34,525 bases of DNA from Thermodesulfovibrionales bacterium (GCA_026416735.1 JAOAEO010000004.1:1-34525); one strand, 5' to 3'. Shown: positions 17,668 through 27,442, counted from the stretch's first letter. The notes: generated from the sequence alone by a model not told the origin. Program-made: numbers and translations.

Positions 17668-18660
17668 ATGGGAATATTATTTTCCTTTAGTGTTGTGGTA
17701 GCTATAATTTTACTCGTTATTGCAGGGGTAAGCGGGGCAGGTCTAAATTTTCTTTTTGGTGTCATATTTCCATACATAGCCCTTCTTATCTTTATAGTTG
17801 GAGTAACATACCGCGTAGTCCAATGGGGCAGCTCAGCTGTTCCTTTTAGAGTTCCTACCACAGGTGGTCAACAGACCTCTTTACCATGGATAAAGGCTAA
17901 CAAGATCGATAACCCAACTACTTCCTATGGAGTAATTTTTAGAATGCTTTTTGAGGTATTGCTCTTCCGCTCTCTGTTCAGAAATACTAAGAGCGAGTTG
18001 CGTGAAGGTCCTATGCTTGTCCATGGTTCAGAAAAATTGCTATGGTTAGCAGCTATAGTTTTTCATTACTCTTTCCTAATAATACTCTTAAGACACATGA
18101 GATTTTTCACCGTTCCTGTACCAACTCCTATAGAATTTCTTGAGTTCATAGACTCTTTTTTCCAAGTGGGGGCACCATTGGTTTATATTACCAATTTTAC
18201 AATCGTAATAGCTCTCCTTTACTTACTTTACAGAAGATTAGCCATGCCTCAAATAAGATACATCTCTTTACCTTCTGATTATTTTCCCTTATTCCTGATC
18301 TTAGCAATTGCCATTACTGGTATAATCATGAGATATTTTGAAAAAGTTGACATAGTAGGTGTAAAACAAATTACGATGGGATTAGTTAGTTTTAGACCTG
18401 TTATCCCTGACAATATTGGTGTGATCTTCTATATCCATCTTACATTAGTATGTACTCTTTTTGCCTATTTCCCTTTCAGCAAACTTGTTCACATGGCAGG
18501 GATCTTTCTAAGTCCGACTAGGAATTTAGCAAATAACAATCGAATGGTAAGACATGTCAATCCATGGGATTATCCTGTCAAAGTCCGTTCATATCAAGAG
18601 TATGAAGACGAATTCAGAGATAAGATGAAAAAATCTGGCATACCAGTAGAAAAGGAGTAA
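17668..18660 (+). CDS. dsrM: DsrM, membrane cytochrome b-type subunit
   Basis: NarI-like multi-TM protein (FHYSFLIILLRHMRFF, HMAGIFLSPTRNLANNNRMVRHVNPW) directly upstream of dsrK. Confidence 0.92.
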   Translation: MGILFSFSVVVAIILLVIAGVSGAGLNFLFGVIFPYIALLIFIVGVTYRVVQWGSSAVPFRVPTTGGQQTSLPWIKANKIDNPTTSYGVIFRMLFEVLLFRSLFRNTKSELREGPMLVHGSEKLLWLAAIVFHYSFLIILLRHMRFFTVPVPTPIEFLEFIDSFFQVGAPLVYITNFTIVIALLYLLYRRLAMPQIRYISLPSDYFPLFLILAIAITGIIMRYFEKVDIVGVKQITMGLVSFRPVIPDNIGVIFYIHLTLVCTLFAYFPFSKLVHMAGIFLSPTRNLANNNRMVRHVNPWDYPVKVRSYQEYEDEFRDKMKKSGIPVEKE

Positions 18661-18664
18661 GGAT

Positions 18665-20284
18665 ATGGCAACAAAAGGAAAACCACCAAAACCAGAAGAA
18701 TTATCAAAAATAGATTATACCCCCCCTAAAAGGGGTTGGATGGACACACCTGTAGTTTTTAAACCGGGCATGTATTGTCATGGCACAAGGGCAAAATACC
18801 TCGAGGCGGTAGGAATGCCTAACGCAAGAGACTGGTCTCCAGCTGAAGAAGATTGGAAACTCCCACCTGAATGGAAAGAGATTGTCCTCAAAGGTATAAA
18901 GGAAAGATTACAAAAATATAGGACCTTTCATGTATTCATGGATATCTGTGTTAGATGTGGCGCCTGTGCAGATAAATGCCACTTCTTCCTTGGTGGTGGT
19001 GACCCAAAAAATATGCCTGTTTTGAGAGCTGAACTTTTGAGGTCTGTTTATAGGAAATACTTTACCACTGCTGGTAAATTTTTTGGTAAAGCTGCAGGTG
19101 CCAGAGAACTAACGGAGGATGTATTAAAAGAGCTTTGGTATTATTACTTCCAATGTACAGAATGCAGAAGATGTTCCCTTTTCTGCCCTTATGGGATAGA
19201 TCAAGCTGAGATTACAATTATAGGCAGAGAATTATTAAACCTTTTAGGGCTTAATCTCGATTGGATTATGGGTCCTGTAGCTAACAGTTATAGAACTGGC
19301 AACCATCTCGGGCTTGAACCACATACGATTAAGGCGAATATAGAATTTATGATCGATGATATAGAGACAATTACAGGCATCCGAGTGGAGACAACTTTCA
19401 ACAGAAAAGGTGCTGAAATCTTGTTTGTTGCTCCATCTGGTGACCTCTTCGGAGTGCCAGGCAATTATGTAGCCATGGGTGAATTAATGCTTTTTCATGA
19501 AATTGGTTTAGACTATACCTGGAGCACTCTTGCCTGTGAAGGAGGAAATTTCGGATTTTTTACTTCCATGGAGATGGCTAAGAAACTCTACTATAAAATA
19601 TATTCTGAAGCAAAGAGATTAGGGGTAAAATGGATCTTAGGTGGTGAGTGTGGACACCAGTGGAGGCTCATGAACCAATATCTCGATACATGGTGGGGAC
19701 CGGCTGACTTTTTAGAGGAACCAGTTTCACCTATTACAGGGACTAAATTTGAGAATGCAAAGGGATCAAAAGTTGTCCATATAACAGAGTTTACAGCCGA
19801 TCTCATTAGACATGGCAAACTAAAACTCGACCCAAGTCGCAATGACCATCTGAGAGTTACCTTCCATGATTCTTGTAATACCTCAAGGGCGATGGGTATA
19901 TTTGAAGAGCCCCGTTATATAATTAAGAATGTATGTAACCACTTCTATGAAATGCCTGAAAGCACCATAAGAGAGAAGACCTTCTGTTGTGGTAGCGGTT
20001 CAGGATTAAATGCTGGTGAAAATATTGAACTGAGGATGAGAGGTGGATTCCCAAGAGCTAATGCAGTGAAATATGTTAAAGAGAAGTTTGGTGTGAATAT
20101 GTTAGCGAATATCTGTGCCATAGACAGAGCAGCTTTGCCTACACTAATGGATTATTGGAATCCCGGTGTGGGAGTCTGTGGGGTCCACGAGTTAGTGGGT
20201 AATGCCCTTGTAATGAAAGGAGAGATTGAAAGAACACTCGATTTACGAGGTGAGCCCTTACCAGGAAAAGGAGGTACCGACTAA
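18665..20284 (+). CDS. dsrK: DsrK, HdrD-like iron-sulfur subunit
   Basis: CVRCGACADKC, CTECRRCSLFCPYGIDQAEI, CCG-type HDSCNTSRAMG and FCCGSGSGLNAGEN. Confidence 0.96.
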   Translation: MATKGKPPKPEELSKIDYTPPKRGWMDTPVVFKPGMYCHGTRAKYLEAVGMPNARDWSPAEEDWKLPPEWKEIVLKGIKERLQKYRTFHVFMDICVRCGACADKCHFFLGGGDPKNMPVLRAELLRSVYRKYFTTAGKFFGKAAGARELTEDVLKELWYYYFQCTECRRCSLFCPYGIDQAEITIIGRELLNLLGLNLDWIMGPVANSYRTGNHLGLEPHTIKANIEFMIDDIETITGIRVETTFNRKGAEILFVAPSGDLFGVPGNYVAMGELMLFHEIGLDYTWSTLACEGGNFGFFTSMEMAKKLYYKIYSEAKRLGVKWILGGECGHQWRLMNQYLDTWWGPADFLEEPVSPITGTKFENAKGSKVVHITEFTADLIRHGKLKLDPSRNDHLRVTFHDSCNTSRAMGIFEEPRYIIKNVCNHFYEMPESTIREKTFCCGSGSGLNAGENIELRMRGGFPRANAVKYVKEKFGVNMLANICAIDRAALPTLMDYWNPGVGVCGVHELVGNALVMKGEIERTLDLRGEPLPGKGGTD

Positions 20285-20679
20285 TGTATGATGGCGGTAA
20301 AATCATAATAGGTTTGATAATTTTCATAGGAATCTCTATCTTTCCATTTATTTTGACTATGGGCAAAGCAGTTGCTAAACCTGAACCTAAACTCGATACA
20401 CCTGAAATACAAAAGATGGTAGAAAAAAAATGTGTAGAATCGAAGATGTACATGAAGACAGAACATATGGTAATGCTTAATGACTGGCGAGATGCAGTAG
20501 TGAGAGATGGCTTGAGACTTTATAAAGCTACCGATGGGAAATTATATGATATGAGTTTACAAAACACTTGTATGAAATGCCACTCAAGTAAGAAGAATTT
20601 CTGTGACCAATGTCATAATTATGTTGCTGTCAAACCCTATTGTTGGGATTGCCATATCGCACCACAGGAGGGAACATAG
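20284..20679 (+). CDS. dsrJ: DsrJ, triheme cytochrome c
   Basis: Three CXXCH motifs (CMKCH, CDQCH, CWDCH), N-terminal TM anchor, between dsrK and dsrO. Confidence 0.94.
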   Translation: MYDGGKIIIGLIIFIGISIFPFILTMGKAVAKPEPKLDTPEIQKMVEKKCVESKMYMKTEHMVMLNDWRDAVVRDGLRLYKATDGKLYDMSLQNTCMKCHSSKKNFCDQCHNYVAVKPYCWDCHIAPQEGT

Positions 20680-20681
20680 CC

Positions 20682-21476
20682 ATGTCAATTAGAAGAAGAG
20701 ACTTTTTAAAGATTGCAGGTGTCTCAGCTATAGCTGGCATAGGGGGTGTTTCAGCCTTAAGCCTTTTGAAAATAAAAGGGTCGGAAGCATCTTCATATAT
20801 AGAAGACCCAAAGACTTTAAAGGGAAAGAGATGGGCTATTGCAATAGATATCCAAAAGTTTCAAACACCTGAAGACTATGCAAGGGTAATAAATGCCTGT
20901 CACAGTATCCATAATGTTCCCGATATCGGTAATCCTAAGGAGGAGATAAAATGGATATGGACTGAATCTTACGAACACTCCTTCCCGTCTCAAGATTATG
21001 GCAATCCTTATATTCAAGACCATCTAAAGAAAAAGCCCTTTTTGGTTCTATGTAACCACTGCGATAACCCTCCTTGTGTAAGGGTATGTCCCACAAAGGC
21101 TACCTTTAAACGGAAAAGTGATGGTATTGTAATGATGGATATGCACCGTTGTATAGGCTGTAGATTCTGTATGGCAGGATGTCCCTACGGAGCAAGGAGC
21201 TTCAATTGGAGAGATCCAAGACCTTATATTAAAAAAATAAATCCTGAGTTTCCCGCAAGGATGAAGGGTGTTGTAGAAAAATGTACCTTCTGTTATCAAA
21301 GAATCGCAGTGGGATTACAGCCAGCTTGTGTAGAAGCTTCAAAAGGTGCAATGATTTTTGGTGATCTTGCCGACCCTAATTCAGAGATAAGAAGAGTTCT
21401 TAGTTCTCGCTATACCATTAGAAGAAAACCAGAATTAGGAACTAATCCCAGCATATTTTACATTATAGGAGGTTAG
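20682..21476 (+). CDS. dsrO: DsrO, periplasmic iron-sulfur subunit with Tat signal
   Basis: MSIRRRDFLKIAGVSAIAGIGG Tat signal; CNHCDNPPCVRVCPTKAT, CIGCRFCMAGCPYGARSF, CTFCYQRI; ATG placed at 20682, not at 20640. Confidence 0.95.
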   Translation: MSIRRRDFLKIAGVSAIAGIGGVSALSLLKIKGSEASSYIEDPKTLKGKRWAIAIDIQKFQTPEDYARVINACHSIHNVPDIGNPKEEIKWIWTESYEHSFPSQDYGNPYIQDHLKKKPFLVLCNHCDNPPCVRVCPTKATFKRKSDGIVMMDMHRCIGCRFCMAGCPYGARSFNWRDPRPYIKKINPEFPARMKGVVEKCTFCYQRIAVGLQPACVEASKGAMIFGDLADPNSEIRRVLSSRYTIRRKPELGTNPSIFYIIGG

Positions 21477-21480
21477 TTTT

Positions 21481-22653
21481 ATGCTCGAGACGGCTTTAAA
21501 AGGCAGTAGAACCTATTGGATTTGGATACTCTTTCTTTTAACGATAATAGGAATCGGGTTAATCTTTTACATAAAGCAGTTTATAGTGGGATTAGGCATA
21601 ACAGGCATGAGTAGAGATGTCTCTTGGGGTTTTTATATCTCACAATTCACTTTCTTAGTTGGAATAGCAGCCTCTGGAGTTATGGTTGTGCTCCCCTACT
21701 ATCTTCACAACTATAAGGCCTTTGGAAGAATCACAATCCTTGGAGAATTTCTTGCTATTGCTGCTGTTCTAATGTGTATGTTATTTATTTTTGTGGATCT
21801 TGGACAACCCTTAAGAGTTTTGAATGTAATCCTCCATCCAACTCCCAACTCGGTAATGTTTTACGATATGATAGTTTTGAGTGGTTATCTCTTTCTGAAT
21901 GCCCTTGTAGGTTGGACAGCTCTTAGTTCTGAAAGAAAGGGGGTACCACCCCCAAAGTGGCTAAAAATCTTTGTAATAATATCTATCGTATGGGCTCCAT
22001 CCATACATACTGTTACTGCCTTCCTATATCAGGGTTTACCTGGTAAGCATTTTTGGATGACAGCTATTATGGCAGCCCGATTCCTCGCCTCAGCCTTCTC
22101 CTCTGGCCCAGCCTTATTAATAATTCTGGCACTGATCATAAGAAAATTCACAAAGTTTGATCCTGGTAAGGAAGCAATTCAAGCTCTTGGCAAGATTGTG
22201 ACTTATTTCATGATAACAAATGTCTTCTTCTTAGGCTTAGAGTTCTTTACAGCCTTCTATAGTGCAATACCTGCTCATACACATCCCTTTGTTTACTTAT
22301 ATGCTGGTTTAGAAGGATACAACAAACTTGTACCCCTTATGTGGCTTTCTAATATCCTTGCTATCATTTCTTTAGTACTTCTCGTTATACCTCAATTAAG
22401 GAGGAATGAGATGCTCCTTGCGATAGCTTCAGTTTGTGTCTTCTTCTCTCTCTGGATCGATAAAGGATTCGGATTAATAGTCGGTGGTTTTGTTCCTAAC
22501 TCTTTTGAAAAGATCACTGAGTATTGGCCAACTATCCCAGAAGTTCTCATCGCATTAGGAGTTTGGTCAATAGGATTTTTAGTATTGACAATTCTTTACA
22601 AGATCGCTGTCTCAGTTAGAGAAGAAGTCGGTAGCATAGACATTCACCATTAA
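21481..22653 (+). CDS. dsrP: DsrP, NrfD-family integral membrane subunit
   Basis: About 10 TM segments; SWGFYISQFTFLVGIAASGVMVVLPYYLH; FVDLGQPLRVLNVILHPTPNS; follows dsrO. Confidence 0.95.
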   Translation: MLETALKGSRTYWIWILFLLTIIGIGLIFYIKQFIVGLGITGMSRDVSWGFYISQFTFLVGIAASGVMVVLPYYLHNYKAFGRITILGEFLAIAAVLMCMLFIFVDLGQPLRVLNVILHPTPNSVMFYDMIVLSGYLFLNALVGWTALSSERKGVPPPKWLKIFVIISIVWAPSIHTVTAFLYQGLPGKHFWMTAIMAARFLASAFSSGPALLIILALIIRKFTKFDPGKEAIQALGKIVTYFMITNVFFLGLEFFTAFYSAIPAHTHPFVYLYAGLEGYNKLVPLMWLSNILAIISLVLLVIPQLRRNEMLLAIASVCVFFSLWIDKGFGLIVGGFVPNSFEKITEYWPTIPEVLIALGVWSIGFLVLTILYKIAVSVREEVGSIDIHH

Positions 22654-22719
22654 TATGGTCTATTTTAAAAAGAAAATAAAAATTAAAAGATATTCTATCA
22701 ATAAAGGGGGTGTGAATTA

Positions 22720-22905
22720 ATGTATATAGTAACGGTCGATGCTTCTAAATGTACTGGTTGCGAAGAATGCGTTACCAATTGTCCTAACGAAGTCTTTAGG
22801 ATGGTAGATGGAAAGAGTGATCCCTATCAGTCATCTGAGTGCGTATTCTGTGAGACCTGCATACAGCAGTGCCCGGAGGGTGCGATAACGATCACCGAGA
22901 CATAA
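22720..22905 (+). CDS. 2x[4Fe-4S] ferredoxin
   Basis: CTGCEECVTNC and CVFCETCIQQC clusters in 61 aa. Confidence 0.93.
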   Translation: MYIVTVDASKCTGCEECVTNCPNEVFRMVDGKSDPYQSSECVFCETCIQQCPEGAITITET

Positions 22906-22920
22906 AGTAATGGGTGGGCA

Positions 22921-22953
22921 AAAGGAGCACAGCAGGCTGTGCTCCTTTTTTAT
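22921..22953. terminator. bidirectional intrinsic terminator between ferredoxin and tusA
   Basis: AAAGGAGCACAGC-AG-GCTGTGCTCCTTT perfect stem with T run after (and A run before) it. Confidence 0.88.
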
Positions 22954-22962
22954 TTTACGGAA

Positions 22963-23214
22963 TTAAGTCTTTTGGATATATATTTCCCAATAGCCCTTAT
23001 CTTCCAGTTTTACTACTTCAATCGGATAGCCCTGTTTTTCAGCAAATCTTGGGATCGAATCTTCGGCAGAAGCAGGTGCATCAGTAATAACCTTTAAAAG
23101 ATCACCAGCAGACATTTTTTCGAGAGCTTTCTTAGTCATTACGAGGGGATAGGGGCATACCCTTCCCAAAACATCTACAACTTCTGTAGGTTTCTGTGAT
23201 TTTAGATCAGCCAT
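22963..23214 (-). CDS. tusA: TusA-family sulfur carrier
   Basis: VVDVLGRVCPYPLVMTKKALEKMSAGDLLKVITD; CPxP motif. Confidence 0.92.
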   Translation of the reverse strand: MADLKSQKPTEVVDVLGRVCPYPLVMTKKALEKMSAGDLLKVITDAPASAEDSIPRFAEKQGYPIEVVKLEDKGYWEIYIQKT

Positions 23215-23242
23215 TTCTCTAAGATCCTCCTTTTTTATTTAA

Positions 23243-23662
23243 TTAAAAAACAAGTAAATGCTTTGAATTATTTAAGATCTTTTGGATTTCACTAAAGGGA
23301 ACTACCTGCAGCTTCTTATCAGCTCCCATATCTTCAGCATCTATAAGCCTATCTTCCGAGATGCCAAAACGCTCAAGATCTTCCTTGCAAACATATAAAT
23401 CGAGGTCTACTAAAAGAGCATTCTTTATATGAGACTCAATACTGGTTACTCCATAATTTTCCATTGCTTTCTGACCGCTAATGCAATTTAAAACACCTTC
23501 TCCTATGAAGCATACCTTTGGAGTAACCCCTTGTCCCTCTTCCAATAGCATGTCAACCACCTGATAAGAGATGGCATGAGTTACTCCTAAAGTAGAAGTC
23601 TCGCTCTTATAGGGGGGTCTTTGAATTATAAATCCTACCTCTATTACTGACATTCTACTCAC
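23243..23662 (-). CDS. DsrE/DsrF-like superfamily protein (DsrF/TusC-like by context)
   Basis: FIIQRPPYKSETSTLGVTHAISYQ...VCFIGEGVLNCISGQ; overlaps upstream DsrE-like gene. Confidence 0.75.
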   Translation of the reverse strand: MSRMSVIEVGFIIQRPPYKSETSTLGVTHAISYQVVDMLLEEGQGVTPKVCFIGEGVLNCISGQKAMENYGVTSIESHIKNALLVDLDLYVCKEDLERFGISEDRLIDAEDMGADKKLQVVPFSEIQKILNNSKHLLVF

Positions 23663-24035
23663 CTCCTATATGAACTACTCTGTCACTATTATAGATCTTT
23701 GCTAAATACCAATGCATCGCACTCCACTCGACGCCTTCAACGGTCTCCGCCTTTTGTATACCTCTTGCTAAAGCACAAGCCTCACATTCACATATCTCAA
23801 CACCCCTTTCTAAGAGTTCTCTCACATACTTTTCTGAGTGGGAGTAATCTTTCAGATGCTTTTGGTTAGCCTTTGCCATTATCGTTGCATTACTACTTAA
23901 CCAGATATTGACCTTGTGTCCCTTATCGAGAGCAGCCTTTGCTAATTTTAACGAAAAGTCAAGGCTTTTAGAGCCAACAAGAGAAGCAAAACATCCAATC
24001 GTTAAAGTTCCCATATATCTCCTCCCTATAGCCAA
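23655..24035 (-). CDS. DsrE-like sulfurtransferase
   Basis: LTIGCFASLVGSKSLDFSLKLAKAALDKGHKVNIWL...GVEICECEACALARGI; DsrE/TusD-type Cys region. Confidence 0.75.
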   Translation of the reverse strand: MAIGRRYMGTLTIGCFASLVGSKSLDFSLKLAKAALDKGHKVNIWLSSNATIMAKANQKHLKDYSHSEKYVRELLERGVEICECEACALARGIQKAETVEGVEWSAMHWYLAKIYNSDRVVHIGGE

Positions 24036-24322
24036 ATAATTTTCTCATATTCATTAAAAATCAAATCGACCACATCACCATAATTGACTATCTTTACTCT
24101 TTTGTCTACATCTGCGTCGGTTAAACCTCTTGTGGCAAGATCCTCTGCAAGCACATAAAAGGAAGCAGGCTTTTCTAATAGATGTGACGATTTCCCATTT
24201 TCCTTAATGGTTGCATGGAAGACTCCGTTTTGAATGAATATTAGACCAAGTTTCTCTGCAGACAGCCTTTCAACAGTATCAGTTACTGTCTTAAAATCGT
24301 TAACAAAGATGCATAACTTCAT
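24026..24322 (-). CDS. DsrH/TusB-like protein
   Basis: LGLIFIQNGVFHATI...FYVLAEDLATRGLTDADVDKRVKIVNYGDVVDLIFNEYEKIIWL; DsrH-type core. Confidence 0.7.
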   Translation of the reverse strand: MKLCIFVNDFKTVTDTVERLSAEKLGLIFIQNGVFHATIKENGKSSHLLEKPASFYVLAEDLATRGLTDADVDKRVKIVNYGDVVDLIFNEYEKIIWL

Positions 24323-24408
24323 TAACTCCCTCCTTCTAACAGATAGTTATCAAATGTACATGGTAAGAATTTTTAAAATATAAAACCCTAATTTTAAAAT
24401 TGCTTTAC

Positions 24409-24438
24409 TTTATACCAATTAAGACAGTTAGTTGTCAA
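24409..24438 (-). promoter_or_regulatory. candidate sigma70 promoter for dsrH/E/F-tusA operon
   Basis: Minus strand TTGACA - 18 nt - TATAAA, about 85 nt upstream of the DsrH-like start. Confidence 0.55.
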
Positions 24439-24488
24439 CAATAAAATACTTATCCTTCTATTAAAAACAGTTAAATTTCTAATAGGCT

Positions 24489-25763
24489 TCAACCACAACT
24501 AAGAATGCTATATAGAAGTTCGTCTATTTTGTCTATGAGTTGTTTAAACATTCCACCATAACTTTTTGAATTAGAAAAAAGTTCTTGTCTTAACTGTTGA
24601 ATCTCTGGATCATCACACCTATTATAAGTTATGAAATCTTGCTGAAGAGCAAATCTCTCTAATATGAGTAATTTTTTAGCCTTTTCACAGAACAATTCCA
24701 GAAGTTCTTTAACTTCTAATAATTGCGCATTTACTATTCTTTCTGATAGCCGACCTGTACTCTTTGAATTTAAGACTTCAGACAATTTCTTTATCAAAAT
24801 ATAAAGATTACAATATTCAAGCCCTCTAATACCTCTTCGCCACTGAAAAAGCATAGAATTTTTCTGAAACCATAGAAAATTCCTCGTTCCTAAATCTATC
24901 AATTCTTTAACCCTTTTAAAAAGGTCATAAACTTCCATATCTGTTTTAGAGAGAGTCTCTCCCTCTGTGCTAATCTCATCCCCAGTATGTGAAATAGGGA
25001 AAGACTCTCCTAAAAGATATTCCCATAGGTTCTTTAAAACTATCCGCCCATCGATATCTCCAGGAGTATCAAAATGAACAAGAGACAAGATAACCTTCCC
25101 CTTTCCATGTAAACCTTCCACAACGACTGGAGCATCTTTTAACCTATTTGGATTTAGATTGATCTCATAGAGAGATTCGAGAATATCCCAATTACTTTTG
25201 GCACATTCAACATCTCCTACACATATATCGGAAGTAAAGGAATCTGGCATGGCCTCAAAGAAAGTAGCTAATATCTTAATTTCTTTACTTAGGACTTCAA
25301 ATTGTGATGGCCACCACACATGGAAAACAGAATATTCTGTATTGGAGTCTTCCCGATTCAAATTATGCCATATTTGGTGGCTATTTAACTTTACCTTAAT
25401 TCTTCCACTAAAACTTGGCACTCTCTCTTTAGTAGGTTTTCTTTTAACATTAAGGAGGTTTAGTCCATCTAAAGTAGCAAGACCTGCACCTCCACAAAAA
25501 CCAAGATAATTACCACCATTGTACACAAAGTCTCTGATTTCTTTAATTCCTTCTTCTCCTAATTTTTTCAACTTATTCGATGCCCACCCACCTGGAATAA
25601 AGAGTAATCGATAATCAGAGAGAATTTTGTTCTTTATATCTTCAGCTTTTATGAGCTTAAAGGGAAGGTTATTCTCTTTCAACGATTCGTAAGCCATTAG
25701 TCCCCAGAGGTAAGATTCATCCCATAAAAAAGCCACTGGCGATTTCATATAGTCTACTTTCAC
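24489..25763 (-). CDS. BPL_N / glutamine amidotransferase-like domain protein with helical C-terminal domain
   Basis: RLLFIPGGWASNKLKKL...IRDFVYNGGNYLGFCGGAGLATLDGLNLL; start may be the internal MKSPVAFLWDESY. Confidence 0.65.
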   Translation of the reverse strand: MKVDYMKSPVAFLWDESYLWGLMAYESLKENNLPFKLIKAEDIKNKILSDYRLLFIPGGWASNKLKKLGEEGIKEIRDFVYNGGNYLGFCGGAGLATLDGLNLLNVKRKPTKERVPSFSGRIKVKLNSHQIWHNLNREDSNTEYSVFHVWWPSQFEVLSKEIKILATFFEAMPDSFTSDICVGDVECAKSNWDILESLYEINLNPNRLKDAPVVVEGLHGKGKVILSLVHFDTPGDIDGRIVLKNLWEYLLGESFPISHTGDEISTEGETLSKTDMEVYDLFKRVKELIDLGTRNFLWFQKNSMLFQWRRGIRGLEYCNLYILIKKLSEVLNSKSTGRLSERIVNAQLLEVKELLELFCEKAKKLLILERFALQQDFITYNRCDDPEIQQLRQELFSNSKSYGGMFKQLIDKIDELLYSILSCG

Positions 25764-26236
25764 AGAAGTAAATTTTCTTGCACTGCTGATGTATTTATTT
25801 TATATACAAAATTTGACTAAAACAATCCCTAAAAAGACCTTCTTTTAAAAAGTGATAAACAGGGGATGCAATTTCTTATTTAGCCAATTTTGATAAATTG
25901 ATGACAATATTACAATTGCTTTTTTTAGGATCTTATTTTCAGGACACAAAGTCTATTACCTTATAATTATCTACTTTAATTGCTATAATCATAATTTAAA
26001 ACATCAACTTTTCTACTAATGCCTAAAAGACCAAATACCACCTCTGATCGGATATCAGACTTTGACTTTTTGTTTCTTTAATTTAATGATAAAAACTGAA
26101 TTCGTAGTCCCCCTCTGAAATCTCTAAAAGGCCATTTTATAAAGCTTAGCAGCTTAGGATAGTGCCTCAAAAAAGAATTAAAAACTTACGTTCTCTCTAA
26201 TATTTCTCTTTTCACATTATCCATTGAACTTTAATT

Positions 26237-27439
26237 CTACTCTGCCTTTTTCATTATAAAAAAAACAGGAATTGATGAAATCTCAATAAGTGCTAATATG
26301 ATCATTAGAACAGCGACGGAGTAATCATATAAGTAGCCAGCAATGGCGTTGCCAATAAAAAAGGCAAGACCGAAGGATAGATTAAATAATCCATAACCAC
26401 TCGACCTTCTACTCATTGGGGTCATATCAGCAACGACTGCTTTCATAACAGTCTCCTGCACACCCATCCCAATCCCAAAAAGTATCGTTCCTAAAATAAC
26501 TAAAGTAAGAGAATTGGAAAAAACTAAAAAAGGAATGAAGGTAGCAACAGTTGGAATAACCAACAAAAGATAATATTCTTGTCTTACTTTCGTTGATTTT
26601 TTCAGCCGATCATATACTTTACCTGACCAGATTCCCGCAATCGCATCAATACCCATAGCAGAGGCATATAGAAGAGGGATATAACTGTCTGAAAGAATGC
26701 CCAAATTTTTAAGATGAAAACCGATAAGGGCAAAGTTTACATAACCGATGGTTGTGATAAAAACAAAATAGATATACAGCCAAAAATGTTTAGTGAGCTT
26801 AACATTGCTCTTACAATAATGGAGTGACCTTTCCAGTGCTTCAGAATCTTTAAATTTAAAATAAGTAAAGAATAAAACAAACAAAAGCAAACTAAAGGGA
26901 ATCCAAAAAAAGTTATATCCTTGCTTATAAGCGTTTATCAAGTCAAGTCCGTTTGCCACATTGACAAATATAAGGGTAAAGATAAGTGGGCCACCTATTG
27001 CCCCGATTTGATCTATAAATTCAGCTATGCCAAAACCATAACCCGTGCCTACCCTTTTAGCAGCATGAGAAGTAATAGTATCTCGCGCTGGGGTGCGAAT
27101 GCCCTTGCCTATACGCTCCATGACAATTAAGAAAGCTACTATTTGCCAAGAATTTGTTAAGGCTATTAAAGGAACAGAAAGCAAGAGTCCATAACCAACA
27201 ATAGTAAAAAGCCAATAGGACTTCGTCCGATCTGCCAAATAGCCTGAAAGTAAACGGAAAAGATACCCCAATAGTTCTCCTAACCCTATTATAATGCCAA
27301 CTGTAGCAGCATTTACCCCCAAGATGTTCAGGTACTGACCGTTGACACTCCTACCTCCTTCATAAATTATGTCACCTAATAAACTAATGAACCCAAGTAA
27401 GAGTAATAGTTGATAAGCTCTTTTTATTGGATTATCCAT
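26237..27439 (-). CDS. MFS transporter
   Basis: About 12 hydrophobic segments; LLSGYLADRTKSYW, ERIGKGIRTPARDTITS, GFGIAEFIDQIGAIGGP. Confidence 0.88.
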   Translation of the reverse strand: MDNPIKRAYQLLLLLGFISLLGDIIYEGGRSVNGQYLNILGVNAATVGIIIGLGELLGYLFRLLSGYLADRTKSYWLFTIVGYGLLLSVPLIALTNSWQIVAFLIVMERIGKGIRTPARDTITSHAAKRVGTGYGFGIAEFIDQIGAIGGPLIFTLIFVNVANGLDLINAYKQGYNFFWIPFSLLLFVLFFTYFKFKDSEALERSLHYCKSNVKLTKHFWLYIYFVFITTIGYVNFALIGFHLKNLGILSDSYIPLLYASAMGIDAIAGIWSGKVYDRLKKSTKVRQEYYLLLVIPTVATFIPFLVFSNSLTLVILGTILFGIGMGVQETVMKAVVADMTPMSRRSSGYGLFNLSFGLAFFIGNAIAGYLYDYSVAVLMIILALIEISSIPVFFIMKKAE

Positions 27440-27442
27440 ATC

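Noticed and set aside
20640-20681. N-terminal extension of DsrO in the ORF track
   Set aside because: The ATG at 20682 begins a textbook Tat signal peptide; the extension overlaps the dsrJ heme motif.
19591-21299. Minus-strand ORFs across dsrK/J/O (19591, 20139, 20281, 20817, 21048)
   Set aside because: Antisense to conserved dsr genes.
25764-26236. AT-rich intergenic block of about 470 nt, considered as another IS relic or ncRNA
   Set aside because: No translated motif, terminal repeat or convincing promoter/terminator pair could be supported by eye.
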